A stretch of DNA of 62,939 bases from Woeseiaceae bacterium (GTDB lineage: Bacteria > Pseudomonadota > Gammaproteobacteria > Steroidobacterales > Woeseiaceae): positions 1 through 62,939 of the forward strand of contig JAHEFF010000004.1 of NCBI GenBank assembly GCA_024640315.1, in the 5' to 3' direction. Shown one piece after another: positions 50,798-58,702 of the stretch; position 1 is the first letter of the stretch, and each line of letters begins with the position of its first letter. Below the pieces are notes generated by a model, which saw only the letters and a list, made by a program, of their open reading frames with translations, was not told the DNA's origin and ran no database searches. The translations under genes were made by a program, and so were the position numbers.

Positions 50798-52390
50798 TTA
50801 TGGAGACCAGCGGACGGCGAGAATCGCCTGTCCGCGATTGTATGCAAGCCGTGCATCGTTCGAATCAACGTCGCGGTAGCGATACTCACCGACAAGATCG
50901 AACGTGTCCGTCATACGAAATGAGGCGATGAAGCTGCCTACGATTCGCTCCATGGTCTTGCGACCCGCAGTCGGCTCGTGATACGCGAATGCGTTTTCGA
51001 ACTTGTAATTGAAGTAGTAGCCGGTCGCTTCCAGCGTGAAGCGACTGCCAAGCCTCATGTTGATCCGGGCTCCATACTCATCCCGAACATAGTTGTTGTA
51101 TCCAACATGTTGATCTGTACGGTCCGTTCGTGAGTAGCTAATGCCAAACCACATGGATTGTGTGATTCGCTGGCGCGCCTCGAGGCTGAGCACGAGATAG
51201 TCGTAACGTACCGGGTTATTACCAAGTGGTTGCGAGCCATCCAGTTCAAACGAGGGCCGATCACCATAGCGTCGTGTGTAATAGTCTGCATTGATTCGCA
51301 ATAGCGACGTTGACGTGAGGCGGATGTGCGAATTCAAACCCATAAGCCAGTACTCGTGATCGTACTCGGGTACTACGACGACATCTTTGTAGTTCCACAG
51401 CTGCCCTTTAGCGCGAAAGCCGAATGAATACCTGCCCAGTGTTTTCCGCCCCCAGAACTCTGGTCCGTATCGCAGGTAGGACATACGATCCGATATGTCG
51501 ATACCATTGATGTCACGATTGTTACCGTTGTCCGGATCGTAATAATTCTCTTCGTGCTGGGCGATCTTGAACGCACTGTAAACACGCGTTTCGTTGTCGT
51601 CCTCGCGCTTGCGATATTCACTGCCGAAAGCGACTTCCTGCAAGTACTCATCCGCATTGTCCAGTGCTTTGTCCTGGTAGAAACGCCCGCCGAATCGATA
51701 AGAGCCAAAGAAGCCTTCGTTCTCCAGCGCGTTGACCTGGTATCTGGCACTCAGGCTGAACGGAATATAAACACCGGACTGAACTTCGGGTACAACGATG
51801 ACCGGCAGGTTGGGATCTGACAAATCGAGATACGGCTCTGCCGGTGAGCGGAAGGCATTGTCATCGAAGCCGACGCCCGAGCGCACCCGGAGATCCAGGT
51901 TTGTGTACTGTCGCTCGCGTTGCACGACCACTGCCCGTTCCATAATGGGCGCTTCCTCGGCAACCTCATCTTCGATTTGGCTGATCGCGCGACGTGCCAG
52001 CCGCGCGATGTCTTTACTTTCATCCTGGTTGGCTGCGCGCCGCAGCCAGTCCAAAGCCTGTTCGTGGTTGCCCAGCCTGTATTCACTCAATCCGAGGTTA
52101 TAGTGAGAAACAGCCGCGAGAGGAGCGTAAGTGGATGCCTTGAGCAGCGCATCCCGCGCCCGCTCATATTGCTGGGCTTTGTAGTTGGCAACGCCGATGT
52201 TGTAGTGCAGGAGCGGCGTGTCCATTCCGGCTTCGATCGCCTCGTTATAGCGTAACAGCGCCGCATAGTAGAGATCGTCACGAAAAAGGCGATTGCCGTC
52301 GGCAAACAGCTCACTGGCGGTGGCTCCCCAGGCGACGTGCGCCATGGTGATGATCAGCAGAGCGGCGGCAGTTTGCCTCAGCTTTTCCAT
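50798..52390 (-). CDS. TPR-beta-barrel outer-membrane protein
   Basis: This 530-residue protein has a signal peptide (TAAALLIITMAHVAWG), about four TPR repeats (residues 30-140: LHYNIGVANYKAQQYERARDAL and HYNLGLSEYRLGNHEQALDWLRR), then a large Tyr/Arg/Glu-rich domain of about fourteen amphipathic strands ending in LAVRWSP, the usual terminal aromatic pattern of outer-membrane barrels. N-terminal TPR plus 14-strand barrel recalls the Slam lipoprotein-display factors, but I cannot confirm that family, so its cargo is unknown. It lies downstream of the sigma-factor locus but is separated by a strong terminator. Confidence 0.7.
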   Translation of the reverse strand: MEKLRQTAAALLIITMAHVAWGATASELFADGNRLFRDDLYYAALLRYNEAIEAGMDTPLLHYNIGVANYKAQQYERARDALLKASTYAPLAAVSHYNLGLSEYRLGNHEQALDWLRRAANQDESKDIARLARRAISQIEDEVAEEAPIMERAVVVQRERQYTNLDLRVRSGVGFDDNAFRSPAEPYLDLSDPNLPVIVVPEVQSGVYIPFSLSARYQVNALENEGFFGSYRFGGRFYQDKALDNADEYLQEVAFGSEYRKREDDNETRVYSAFKIAQHEENYYDPDNGNNRDINGIDISDRMSYLRYGPEFWGRKTLGRYSFGFRAKGQLWNYKDVVVVPEYDHEYWLMGLNSHIRLTSTSLLRINADYYTRRYGDRPSFELDGSQPLGNNPVRYDYLVLSLEARQRITQSMWFGISYSRTDRTDQHVGYNNYVRDEYGARINMRLGSRFTLEATGYYFNYKFENAFAYHEPTAGRKTMERIVGSFIASFRMTDTFDLVGEYRYRDVDSNDARLAYNRGQAILAVRWSP

Positions 52391-52512
52391 TGATGCCTTG
52401 ATCTTCTTTTCTCCTGCGGGAACGCCGGCTCGCGCCTAAGCGTATTTCCCATAGAATTTTGCCTGATTATGGAAAACTCGCACTATCTACGTGTCAACAA
52501 TGTGACGTGGTG

Positions 52513-52548
52513 CAAAAAAAATCCCCCCGAGCGCGCACTGCGGGGGGA
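52513..52548 (-). terminator. Rho-independent terminator of the sigma/anti-sigma operon
   Basis: On the minus strand CCCCCC pairs with GGGGGG around a GC-rich loop and is followed by A then eight T (52521-52513 region). It ends the transcript of the acidic-protein gene and separates it from the TPR-barrel gene. Confidence 0.9.
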
Positions 52549-52609
52549 GATTCCCTGATATCGAGGCACCAGCCTGTGCCTGTATCCGGCGATACTGGTG
52601 GCGCCGGGA

Positions 52610-53134
52610 CTATACGTCGTCCTCGGGCTCCATTTCGTCCTCTTCGTCTTCCTCGTCTTCCTCTTCAGGCTCATCGGTATCCCGGTCTTCGCCCTCGTCG
52701 AAGTCACTCTCGTCTTCAAAGTGCTCTTCATCCTCGTCAGACTCGAAGTCTTCATCGTGCTCGAAGTCGTCTTCCATTTCGTCATCCGAGTCCTCGTCGT
52801 CAAAGTCACGATCATCGGACTCGTCGTCTTCTTCGTCACGAACGTCATCATTTTCGTCAGACTCGTTCTCTTCCTCATCGCGCGCTTCGTCGCCTTCCCG
52901 CTCGTCTTCGTCAGACTCACCTTCAGACTCCTGGTCTTCGGACTCACCGCCAACCCCGTCCGCTTCGGCTTCAGGACCCAGCATTTCCATAACTCTGCCG
53001 TCCAGTTCAGCGACGCTGTCGAGGACTTCCATGGTGACGTCCAGGTCGTCCATATCGTCCGCCCGGGCTGCCGCCGGGAATAGCGCGAAACAGGTAAGAA
53101 CCATGCTCGCGAAAATCATTTTCAATGCTTTCAT
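52610..53134 (-). CDS. Secreted poly-acidic protein
   Basis: This 174-residue protein has a signal peptide (MIFASMVLTCFALFPAAARA), a short helical stretch DDMDDLDVTMEVLDSVAELDGRVMEML, then a low-complexity tail of about 113 residues in which roughly two-thirds are Asp or Glu, with Ser, Arg, Phe and Gly interspersed. Such a protein is natively unfolded and could bind Ca2+ or other cations. It is the last gene of the sigma/anti-sigma operon, so it may be an output or a sensor of it. I do not recognise a family. The opposite strand reads as hydrophobic but this is an antisense artefact. Confidence 0.75.
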   Translation of the reverse strand: MKALKMIFASMVLTCFALFPAAARADDMDDLDVTMEVLDSVAELDGRVMEMLGPEAEADGVGGESEDQESEGESDEDEREGDEARDEEENESDENDDVRDEEDDESDDRDFDDEDSDDEMEDDFEHDEDFESDEDEEHFEDESDFDEGEDRDTDEPEEEDEEDEEDEMEPEDDV

Positions 53135-53176
53135 TGTCCTAACTCCGTTTTATACTTCGGTTGAACCGAAGCTCCC

Positions 53177-53815
53177 TTAAATTATCGATACCTTGAGGCG
53201 AAACGTCTTGTCATCGTCCTCGTGCCGCAAGGTAGCCAGTATCTCGCCGCCGACCGGCGATGTTGCGATCAATGTGAGTGGCAGGATGTTCCGGCCTTCA
53301 TCCAGGCTGGTCATCCAGGTGATTTCCCGCTGTCCCGCGAAGCCTTCGACTTCGACACCTTCCGGTAACAGGACCGTCATCGTGGCGTTTTCAAGCGCAA
53401 CTGCCGAGGCAAACACGAGATTGAGAGTTCGTGGCTGTTCGAGCGTCATCGTTACCGACGGTATGCTGGGCTCGGTGATGTCCGGCGTTGCAAGAAACAC
53501 GCTGCTGACAATCCAGAGGGCCGTTGCAGCCGCGACAGCACCGCCAAACCCCGTCATTATCCACCTGCTGCGCTGACGTTTCGTGCCTTCGTGCGCCGCC
53601 CTTGCAATCGACCTGTCAAAAAATGCTGCATCCATAGTTGGCATGGTCGATTCTCCGTAATCTCGCAGCATGTCCCGCAGTTTGAGTGCCTCGACGACGA
53701 GGGCCTCACAGGAAGCGCAGCTGGTTACGTGCGTCTCCACTGCGAGTCTTTCTGTTTCGGCGAGTTCGCCGTCCAGAAAGTCGTCGACTTGTTCAGCAAT
53801 CAGTTTGCAGGTCAT
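53177..53815 (-). CDS. Anti-sigma factor with zinc-binding (ZAS) domain
   Basis: This 212-residue membrane protein has an N-terminal anti-sigma zinc site (Cys3, then His29-x3-Cys33-x2-Cys36 in HVTSCASC), a membrane helix at about residues 86-108 and a beta-rich periplasmic domain after it. It should hold the ECF sigma factor of the upstream gene inactive until a periplasmic signal arrives. ATG 53815 is preferred because AGAGGA lies nine bases upstream; the ATG at 53824 would be too close to it. Stop and next start are about 40 bases apart. Confidence 0.88.
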   Translation of the reverse strand: MTCKLIAEQVDDFLDGELAETERLAVETHVTSCASCEALVVEALKLRDMLRDYGESTMPTMDAAFFDRSIARAAHEGTKRQRSRWIMTGFGGAVAAATALWIVSSVFLATPDITEPSIPSVTMTLEQPRTLNLVFASAVALENATMTVLLPEGVEVEGFAGQREITWMTSLDEGRNILPLTLIATSPVGGEILATLRHEDDDKTFRLKVSII

Positions 53816-53845
53816 GATTTCCATCCTCTTCAGTGTTTTACACGC

Positions 53846-54397
53846 TCAGGCACCGTGTTCGGTTCCATCGGCAGAGAGAATTTCCCGCAGTCTGGCTCTG
53901 GCACGGTGTAAGCGGGACTTGAGTGTGCCGACCGGCGTGCCCGTAATCTCCTGAATCTCAAGGAGTTTATAGCCTTCAGAGTCGTGCAGCAGGACCACCA
54001 GGCGATGTTCTTCGCTCAACGCCGCAAGAGCAGCATCAAGTTGCATTATGTTATCCAGGCGTTCGGCGTCGACGACCGGATCCAGCTTGCCGGGCAGCTC
54101 CTCAAGGCTCTTGCCGGGCAGGTGTTCCTCGCTAACGGCAACCAGTCGCTGCCGCGCATAGCGGCGCCGATTGTCGATGAAGTGGTTGTACAAAACCCTG
54201 CAAAGCCAGGACCCGGGCTCCTCGAGCTGATGAAGCTCGTTCATGCGTGGAAAAATTTTGGTGAGCACGTCCTGGAACAGGTCCTCGGCTTCATGCTTGT
54301 TGCCAGCAAGGCGAAAGGACAGACGGTACAGCCGTTCCAGATGCGGCTTTATAAGCACGTCAAAGCTGGCTTGCTGATGTCTGTCGACCGGACTCAT
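53846..54397 (-). CDS. ECF-family RNA polymerase sigma factor
   Basis: The 183-residue protein has sigma region 2 (FRLAGNKHEAEDLFQDVLTKIFPRM...SWLCRVLYNHFIDNRRRY) and region 4 (LVVLLHDSEGYKLLEIQEITGTPVGTLKSRLHRARARL), without region 3, as in ECF sigma factors. Upstream bases contain TTGTGC-16-TACACT, a housekeeping-type promoter whose start lies almost at the ATG, so the mRNA may be leaderless. It heads the sigma/anti-sigma/acidic-protein operon. The regulon is unknown. Confidence 0.92.
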   Translation of the reverse strand: MSPVDRHQQASFDVLIKPHLERLYRLSFRLAGNKHEAEDLFQDVLTKIFPRMNELHQLEEPGSWLCRVLYNHFIDNRRRYARQRLVAVSEEHLPGKSLEELPGKLDPVVDAERLDNIMQLDAALAALSEEHRLVVLLHDSEGYKLLEIQEITGTPVGTLKSRLHRARARLREILSADGTEHGA

Positions 54398-54464
54398 GTC
54401 GCCCGAGTGTAGTCACAGGCCGCCGATGCACAAGTGCGGGGCCCTGAAAATGAGAACCAGAGAG

Positions 54465-55349
54465 CTAAAGGCCGATGCGAATAATGAAGTAGTGATCGAC
54501 CAAAAGGGCCGCAAACAGCAGCATCAGGTAGGTAATCGAAAACCGAAACACACGCATCGGAAGTTCTTTGTCGATATCGGTCTGCATGCGTATTGCGTAG
54601 TACAGAAAGACACCGCCGAGGCCGATAGCGGACACGAGATAAATCAGACCACTCATTCCCGTGAGATAGGGAACGATCGTGACCAGAACCAGCAGCACCG
54701 TATAGAGGAATATGTGCTTGCGGGTAAACTGCTCGCCGTGGGTGACAGGCAGCATTGGAATTCCTACTCGCTCGTAGTCATCCTTTTTGGCGATGGCCAG
54801 CGCCCAAAAATGCGGCGGTGTCCAGGTGAAGATGATGAGGAACAGCAATAGTGCATCACTGTGAATTTCGCCCGTTACCGCGGTCCATCCAAGTACCGGC
54901 GGCGCTGCTCCGGCCGCGCCTCCGATCACGATATTTTGCGGCGTGGCTCTTTTCAGGAACACTGTGTAAATGATGGCGTAGCCAATCAGCGAGCTGAATG
55001 TAAGTATGGCCGTGAGGGGGTTGACGATAAACCACAGCATCAGCATCGCAAGGAGACAAAGAACGAATGCAAAGGTGAGGGCCTGAAAGTCGGATAGCCT
55101 TCCCTGGGCCAGTGGACGGTTGTGGGTTCTCGACATCAGGACATCAATGCGCGAATCGAGGACGTGGTTGATCACGGCTGCGGATGACGCGGCGAGCCCG
55201 ATACCTAATGATCCCACCACCAGTGGCACGAGGCCTGGCCAGCCTGGCACGGCGAGGACGATGCCGACGATCGCCGTGAACACGATCAACATGACAACCT
55301 TTGGCTTGGTCAGCTCATAGAAGTCGCGCCACATGACGCTATGTTGCAT
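54465..55349 (-). CDS. cyoE: Protoheme IX farnesyltransferase
   Basis: This enzyme turns heme B into heme O for heme-copper oxidases (also called CtaB). The 294-residue membrane protein has WRDFYELTKPKVV, the first Asp-rich motif NHVLDSRIDVLMSRTHNRPL and TPPHFWALAIAKKDDYERVGIPMLP with the second one. ATG 55349 is used; TTG 55364 is an alternative. It is last in the leftward cox cluster. No heme A synthase (ctaA) follows in this window. Confidence 0.96.
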   Translation of the reverse strand: MQHSVMWRDFYELTKPKVVMLIVFTAIVGIVLAVPGWPGLVPLVVGSLGIGLAASSAAVINHVLDSRIDVLMSRTHNRPLAQGRLSDFQALTFAFVLCLLAMLMLWFIVNPLTAILTFSSLIGYAIIYTVFLKRATPQNIVIGGAAGAAPPVLGWTAVTGEIHSDALLLFLIIFTWTPPHFWALAIAKKDDYERVGIPMLPVTHGEQFTRKHIFLYTVLLVLVTIVPYLTGMSGLIYLVSAIGLGGVFLYYAIRMQTDIDKELPMRVFRFSITYLMLLFAALLVDHYFIIRIGL

Positions 55350-55368
55350 GGTTCTTGCGGTCAAAATG

Positions 55369-55941
55369 TCAGCCTATGCGGGACAATTTCAGCAAATGCT
55401 TCAAATCCTCCACCATATCCCGCGGATCAAGGTCCGGTGGAAAGTACATAACGAGGTTAGCCAGAGGATCGATCAGGTAGATGCCGCCCGGCACCAGGTC
55501 TTCCGGTCTCTTATCGTCCAGCAGTGCTCCCAGCTCCTTATCTCTTATGGTTTTGAGGCCCGGGTGCTCCCCTTCCAGAAACACTGTATCGGGCGATGAA
55601 TCCCCATGCAAGAAGACCCGGACGACCCGCTCCATTTCCTTACCCAGCATAAGGCGGGTCTGGCGTTGCCTGTAGAGTGCCTCACGGCAGTTTTTCTCGC
55701 ACGGTGCGTCATTGGCGTAGACCATCAGCCATACGTCGTCAGCCATCGGCACAATTGGCGATGAGGGCAGCGCGTCCCCCAGGTTGACCAGGGGCTCCAG
55801 CAGTGCGCCGGAATTTGAGCTGCTTTCCGGGGTAAATCGCCCCGTGTTGTACATCCAGGTTGCCAGGATCAGCGGCCCGAAAAAAACCAGCGCGATGATG
55901 GCAACCTGTGTGCGACCGCTGCTAGGTTTTTGACCGGCCAC
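55369..55941 (-). CDS. Membrane-anchored SCO-like thioredoxin-fold protein of the cox cluster
   Basis: This 190-residue protein has a membrane helix (VAIIALVFFGPLILATWMYN) and a periplasmic domain with CEKNC, the CxxxC spacing of SCO copper/redox proteins, plus VPGGIYLIDPLANLVMYFPP near the end. A clear SCO-type histidine is not obvious. GTG 55941 (GAGG upstream) is preferred, overlapping surf1 by 20 bases. Its place beside surf1 and cyoE suggests a role in oxidase assembly, such as reducing CuA cysteines. Copper binding is an inference. Confidence 0.75.
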   Translation of the reverse strand: MAGQKPSSGRTQVAIIALVFFGPLILATWMYNTGRFTPESSSNSGALLEPLVNLGDALPSSPIVPMADDVWLMVYANDAPCEKNCREALYRQRQTRLMLGKEMERVVRVFLHGDSSPDTVFLEGEHPGLKTIRDKELGALLDDKRPEDLVPGGIYLIDPLANLVMYFPPDLDPRDMVEDLKHLLKLSRIG

Positions 55942-56653
55942 TGCCCAACCTCTTTCGCATGTGCCAGCCGACGAGCAGAACAACCGCCGCGGCCATCGAG
56001 AACCATTGAAATGCGTAACTGTAGTGCGTCATCGGGCCACTGATGTCCGGTTCCCAGTTTCTGACGAAGCCGTTCCCCGCATCCGGGCTGAGTAGCAGGA
56101 CAACCGGCAGGAGGTCATCGCCCAGCTCGGCAGCGATTTCATCCAGTGTCGGGTACAGGGCCGTTCGTGGCCAGTCTCCGTGCACCGCGAAAGCCTCGCC
56201 AGGTCGAATGGCGACCCGCGGTAAATGGCCGACCAATCCCTGTACGGTCATGTATTCCTCGTTGACAGTCATATCCGGTGCATCCTCGCCCACGCCTGAT
56301 TTCGCAACCCAGCCGCGATTCACGAGTAACAGGGGGTCGTTTCTCGACGGCCGGAACGGGGTGATGACGTAGTAGCCGATACGCCCGTTCCTGGGGATAT
56401 TGTCGATCAGGATCTGCCGGTCGGCCAGGAACTGGCCAAATACCTCAATGCGATCGAATCCCTTCAGCGTGCCGTAGTCAGAGGGCTGTGCATACGGCGC
56501 ATCGGCCTGGAACTGATCCATGAGGGCCTCTTTTGCGCCGGCGCGATCGAGCTGCCAAAGACCCAGCGAGATGAAAACGCCGACGAACGCCAGGCCCGCA
56601 ACAGGCGGGACAAGACGCAGGAACAACTCATTTTTCAACAGGTCTTCGATCAC
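55922..56653 (-). CDS. SURF1-family cytochrome oxidase assembly protein
   Basis: This 243-residue protein has the two terminal membrane helices of SURF1 (PPVAGLAFVGVFISLGLWQLDRA at the start; SYAFQWFSMAAAVVLLVGWHMRKR at the end), with the periplasmic signatures GYYVITPFRPSRNDPLLLVNRGW and HYSYAFQWF. SURF1 helps deliver heme A to subunit I. The start is GTG 56653. The divergent DUF2909 gene starts 38 bases away. Confidence 0.93.
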   Translation of the reverse strand: MIEDLLKNELFLRLVPPVAGLAFVGVFISLGLWQLDRAGAKEALMDQFQADAPYAQPSDYGTLKGFDRIEVFGQFLADRQILIDNIPRNGRIGYYVITPFRPSRNDPLLLVNRGWVAKSGVGEDAPDMTVNEEYMTVQGLVGHLPRVAIRPGEAFAVHGDWPRTALYPTLDEIAAELGDDLLPVVLLLSPDAGNGFVRNWEPDISGPMTHYSYAFQWFSMAAAVVLLVGWHMRKRLGSGRSKT

Positions 56654-56691
56654 GATATACTCACGCGCCCGATTGAGTCTCGAGCAGCATA

Positions 56692-56889
56692 ATGAAATTG
56701 ATACTCATAGCCATCTTACTCGCCATTGTCACCAGCCTGGCATCAGGTCTCTGGTTCCTGGCGAAGGACGATCAGGGTTCGACCCGCGTCCTGACGGCAT
56801 TGAAAATCCGTGTTGGCCTTTCGGCGATTCTTATCGGCTTCCTGATTTTCGGCTACTTTCAGGGTTGGATTTCACCCGCAGCATCCTGA
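56692..56889 (+). CDS. Twin-transmembrane DUF2909 protein
   Basis: This 65-residue protein has two membrane helices (LILIAILLAIVTSLASGLWFLA and VGLSAILIGFLIFGYFQGW) separated by a short Asp/Arg loop. Such proteins occur beside the cox cluster in gammaproteobacteria, usually on the opposite strand, as here. Function is unknown; it is probably an oxidase assembly or small subunit. Confidence 0.8.
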   Translation: MKLILIAILLAIVTSLASGLWFLAKDDQGSTRVLTALKIRVGLSAILIGFLIFGYFQGWISPAAS

Positions 56890-56979
56890 CCGCCGGGATC
56901 GTGGAATGCACAGGTGAACGTGCATGAGCATGTCGAGCCGCAACTTCAACGAAGTATCGCACTGCACGGAGCGGCTGAA

Positions 56980-57045
56980 TTACATCCAGTAGACAAGAAC
57001 CCAGAGTCCCACCCAGGCTACGTCTACGAAGTGCCCAATCCGCCT
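56980..57045 (-). pseudogene. Remnant copy of the coxC 3' end
   Basis: On the minus strand this stretch reads GHFVDVAWVGLWVLVYWM then TAA, nearly the same as the coxC C-terminus WHFVDVVWVGLYVFVYWM at 57115. The two DNA segments share about three-quarters of bases over some 57 bases, so this looks like the surviving end of a second coxC or of a partial duplication. The rest of 56890-57114 shows no gene. Confidence 0.7.
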
Positions 57046-57114
57046 GGACGTAATAAAATTGCGAGCCTGCCGATTGCGGATTGATCTTTAGCGCTTCCCC
57101 TAAAATGAGTGCTA

Positions 57115-57981
57115 TTACATCCAGTAAACAAAGACGTAGAGACCTACCCAGACCACATCGACGAAGTGCCAATACCACGCAGTCGCCTCGAACGCGAAGT
57201 GACGATCAGCGGTGAAATGGCCTTTCATGACTCGCAGCCAGATGATGGTCAGCATAATGGCGCCGATGGTGACATGCATGCCGTGGAATCCAGTCAACAT
57301 GAAAAACGTCGAACCGTAAATCCCGGACGACAGCGTAAGGTTCATGTGCTGATAGGCCTCGATATATTCCTCAGCCTGGAGGAAGACGAAAATAAAGCCC
57401 AGGATAAACGTCGCTGCCAGGAACACCTTCAGCAGATTACGCTGGCCATGAATGAGCGCATGGTGCGCGATGGTCACCGTGACACTACTGGTCAGAAGAA
57501 TCGCCGTATTAATGAGCGGCAGGCCGAATGGACCCATTACTTCGAATTCACCACCAAGATTGCCGGGCCCATTGGTCGGCCACGTGCTTTCGAAATCTCC
57601 CCAAATCAGGAGATTGGTAAAGAAGTTGTTACTCTCTCCGCCAAGCCAGGGCACAGCCATGTTTCGCGCATAAAACAGTGCGCCGAAGAATGCCGAGAAA
57701 AACATGACTTCGGAGAAAATGAACCAGAACATGCCCATTCGAAAAGACATGTCGACCTGGGCATTGTAACGACCACCCTCGCTTTCGCCGATCACCTGAC
57801 CGAACCAGCCGATAAGCATGAAAATGACGATGGCTACACCGGTCATCATTATCCAGAAACCGGCATCGGCACCGTTTAGCCAAACCGAAACGCCAATCAT
57901 GAGAAATAACAAGCCCGCCGAGCCAACGATGGGCCAGTGGCTTTCGTGAGGTACGTAATAGTGGTCTTCTGCGTGGTCCAT
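57115..57981 (-). CDS. coxC: Cytochrome c oxidase subunit III
   Basis: This 288-residue membrane subunit has the family signature RMGMFWFIFSEVMFFSAFFGALFYAR and FLQAEEYIEAYQHMNLTLSSGIYGSTFFMLTGFHGMHVTIG, with seven helices. It follows cox11 by 14 bases and belongs to the coxB-coxA-small-cox11-coxC order. A decayed copy of its C-terminus lies downstream. Confidence 0.97.
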   Translation of the reverse strand: MDHAEDHYYVPHESHWPIVGSAGLLFLMIGVSVWLNGADAGFWIMMTGVAIVIFMLIGWFGQVIGESEGGRYNAQVDMSFRMGMFWFIFSEVMFFSAFFGALFYARNMAVPWLGGESNNFFTNLLIWGDFESTWPTNGPGNLGGEFEVMGPFGLPLINTAILLTSSVTVTIAHHALIHGQRNLLKVFLAATFILGFIFVFLQAEEYIEAYQHMNLTLSSGIYGSTFFMLTGFHGMHVTIGAIMLTIIWLRVMKGHFTADRHFAFEATAWYWHFVDVVWVGLYVFVYWM

Positions 57982-57995
57982 GGTGAGATCCGAAT

Positions 57996-58583
57996 TTATT
58001 GCTTGCTGTGTCCGGGATGCGCCATCTCGACTGAATTATCCGTGAGCCTGGCCGTATCAAAGAAAGTATAGGAAAGTGTGATTGTGTCGATGTATTCCGG
58101 CAGGTCCGAGTCAACGACGAATCGAACCGGCATCATCTTCTCTTCACCAGGCATGAATTCCTGGTTTGAAAAACAAAAGCAGTCGAGCTTTTTGAAATAG
58201 GCAGCGGCTTGTTGCGGTGCGACACTCGGCACTGCCTGGGCGATCTTGTGCTTGTCTGTAAGGTTTGTCGCGATGAAGTACGCTTCGTACAGTCCGCCGG
58301 GATGTACGGTCATACCATCCAGCTCGGAATGAAACTCCCACGGAGCGTACTGGTTGACCGTGGTGACAAATTCCAGGCTGATTTCACGGGACTCATCGGC
58401 CGTCGTTGAAATGTTCGTCACTGCCTCGGCGTTCGTTTTTCCGCCGAATCCGGTGATCTCACAGAAGACGTCGTAAATCGGCACCAACAGGAAACCAAAG
58501 CCGAACATGCCGACAGCGAGTGCCAGCAGACGAAGCGTCAGGGCCTTTGTGCTGATGGGTTCAGGTTGTCGGTTGTCGCTCAT
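57996..58583 (-). CDS. ctaG: Cytochrome c oxidase assembly protein Cox11 (CtaG)
   Basis: Cox11 delivers copper to the CuB site of subunit I. The 195-residue protein has one membrane helix (LLALAVGMFGFGFLLVPIYDVFCEITG) and the periplasmic copper motif FKKLDCFCFSNQ (CxC) with EKMMPVRF. It lies between a tiny gene and coxC in the cluster. Confidence 0.96.
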   Translation of the reverse strand: MSDNRQPEPISTKALTLRLLALAVGMFGFGFLLVPIYDVFCEITGFGGKTNAEAVTNISTTADESREISLEFVTTVNQYAPWEFHSELDGMTVHPGGLYEAYFIATNLTDKHKIAQAVPSVAPQQAAAYFKKLDCFCFSNQEFMPGEEKMMPVRFVVDSDLPEYIDTITLSYTFFDTARLTDNSVEMAHPGHSKQ

Positions 58584-58589
58584 AATGGT

Positions 58590-58700
58590 TCAGGACCTGA
58601 TGACGCCCAGCAGGATAAAGCCGAAAAAAAAGGTCAGGGCAATTGCCACCATAATGAGCGTGGTCCTGCGAATACCTTTTTTTCGTTCCATGTCGTCCAT
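58590..58700 (-). CDS. Small cox-cluster membrane protein
   Basis: A 36-codon frame starts two bases after the coxA stop with MDDMERKKGIRRT, then one membrane helix (TLIMVAIALTFFFGFILLGVIRS). A second ATG at 58691 (GGACGAC upstream) may be the actual start. Small single-helix proteins at this place, between coxA and cox11, recur in gammaproteobacteria, so it is probably translated. Role unknown, possibly in assembly. Confidence 0.7.
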   Translation of the reverse strand: MDDMERKKGIRRTTLIMVAIALTFFFGFILLGVIRS

Positions 58701-58702
58701 CG

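Noticed and set aside
52598..53083. Plus-strand open frame of about 160 hydrophobic residues
   Set aside because: It is antisense to the poly-acidic gene; GAx/GAy codons on one strand become Phe/Val/Leu on the other. There is no ribosome-binding site or family likeness.
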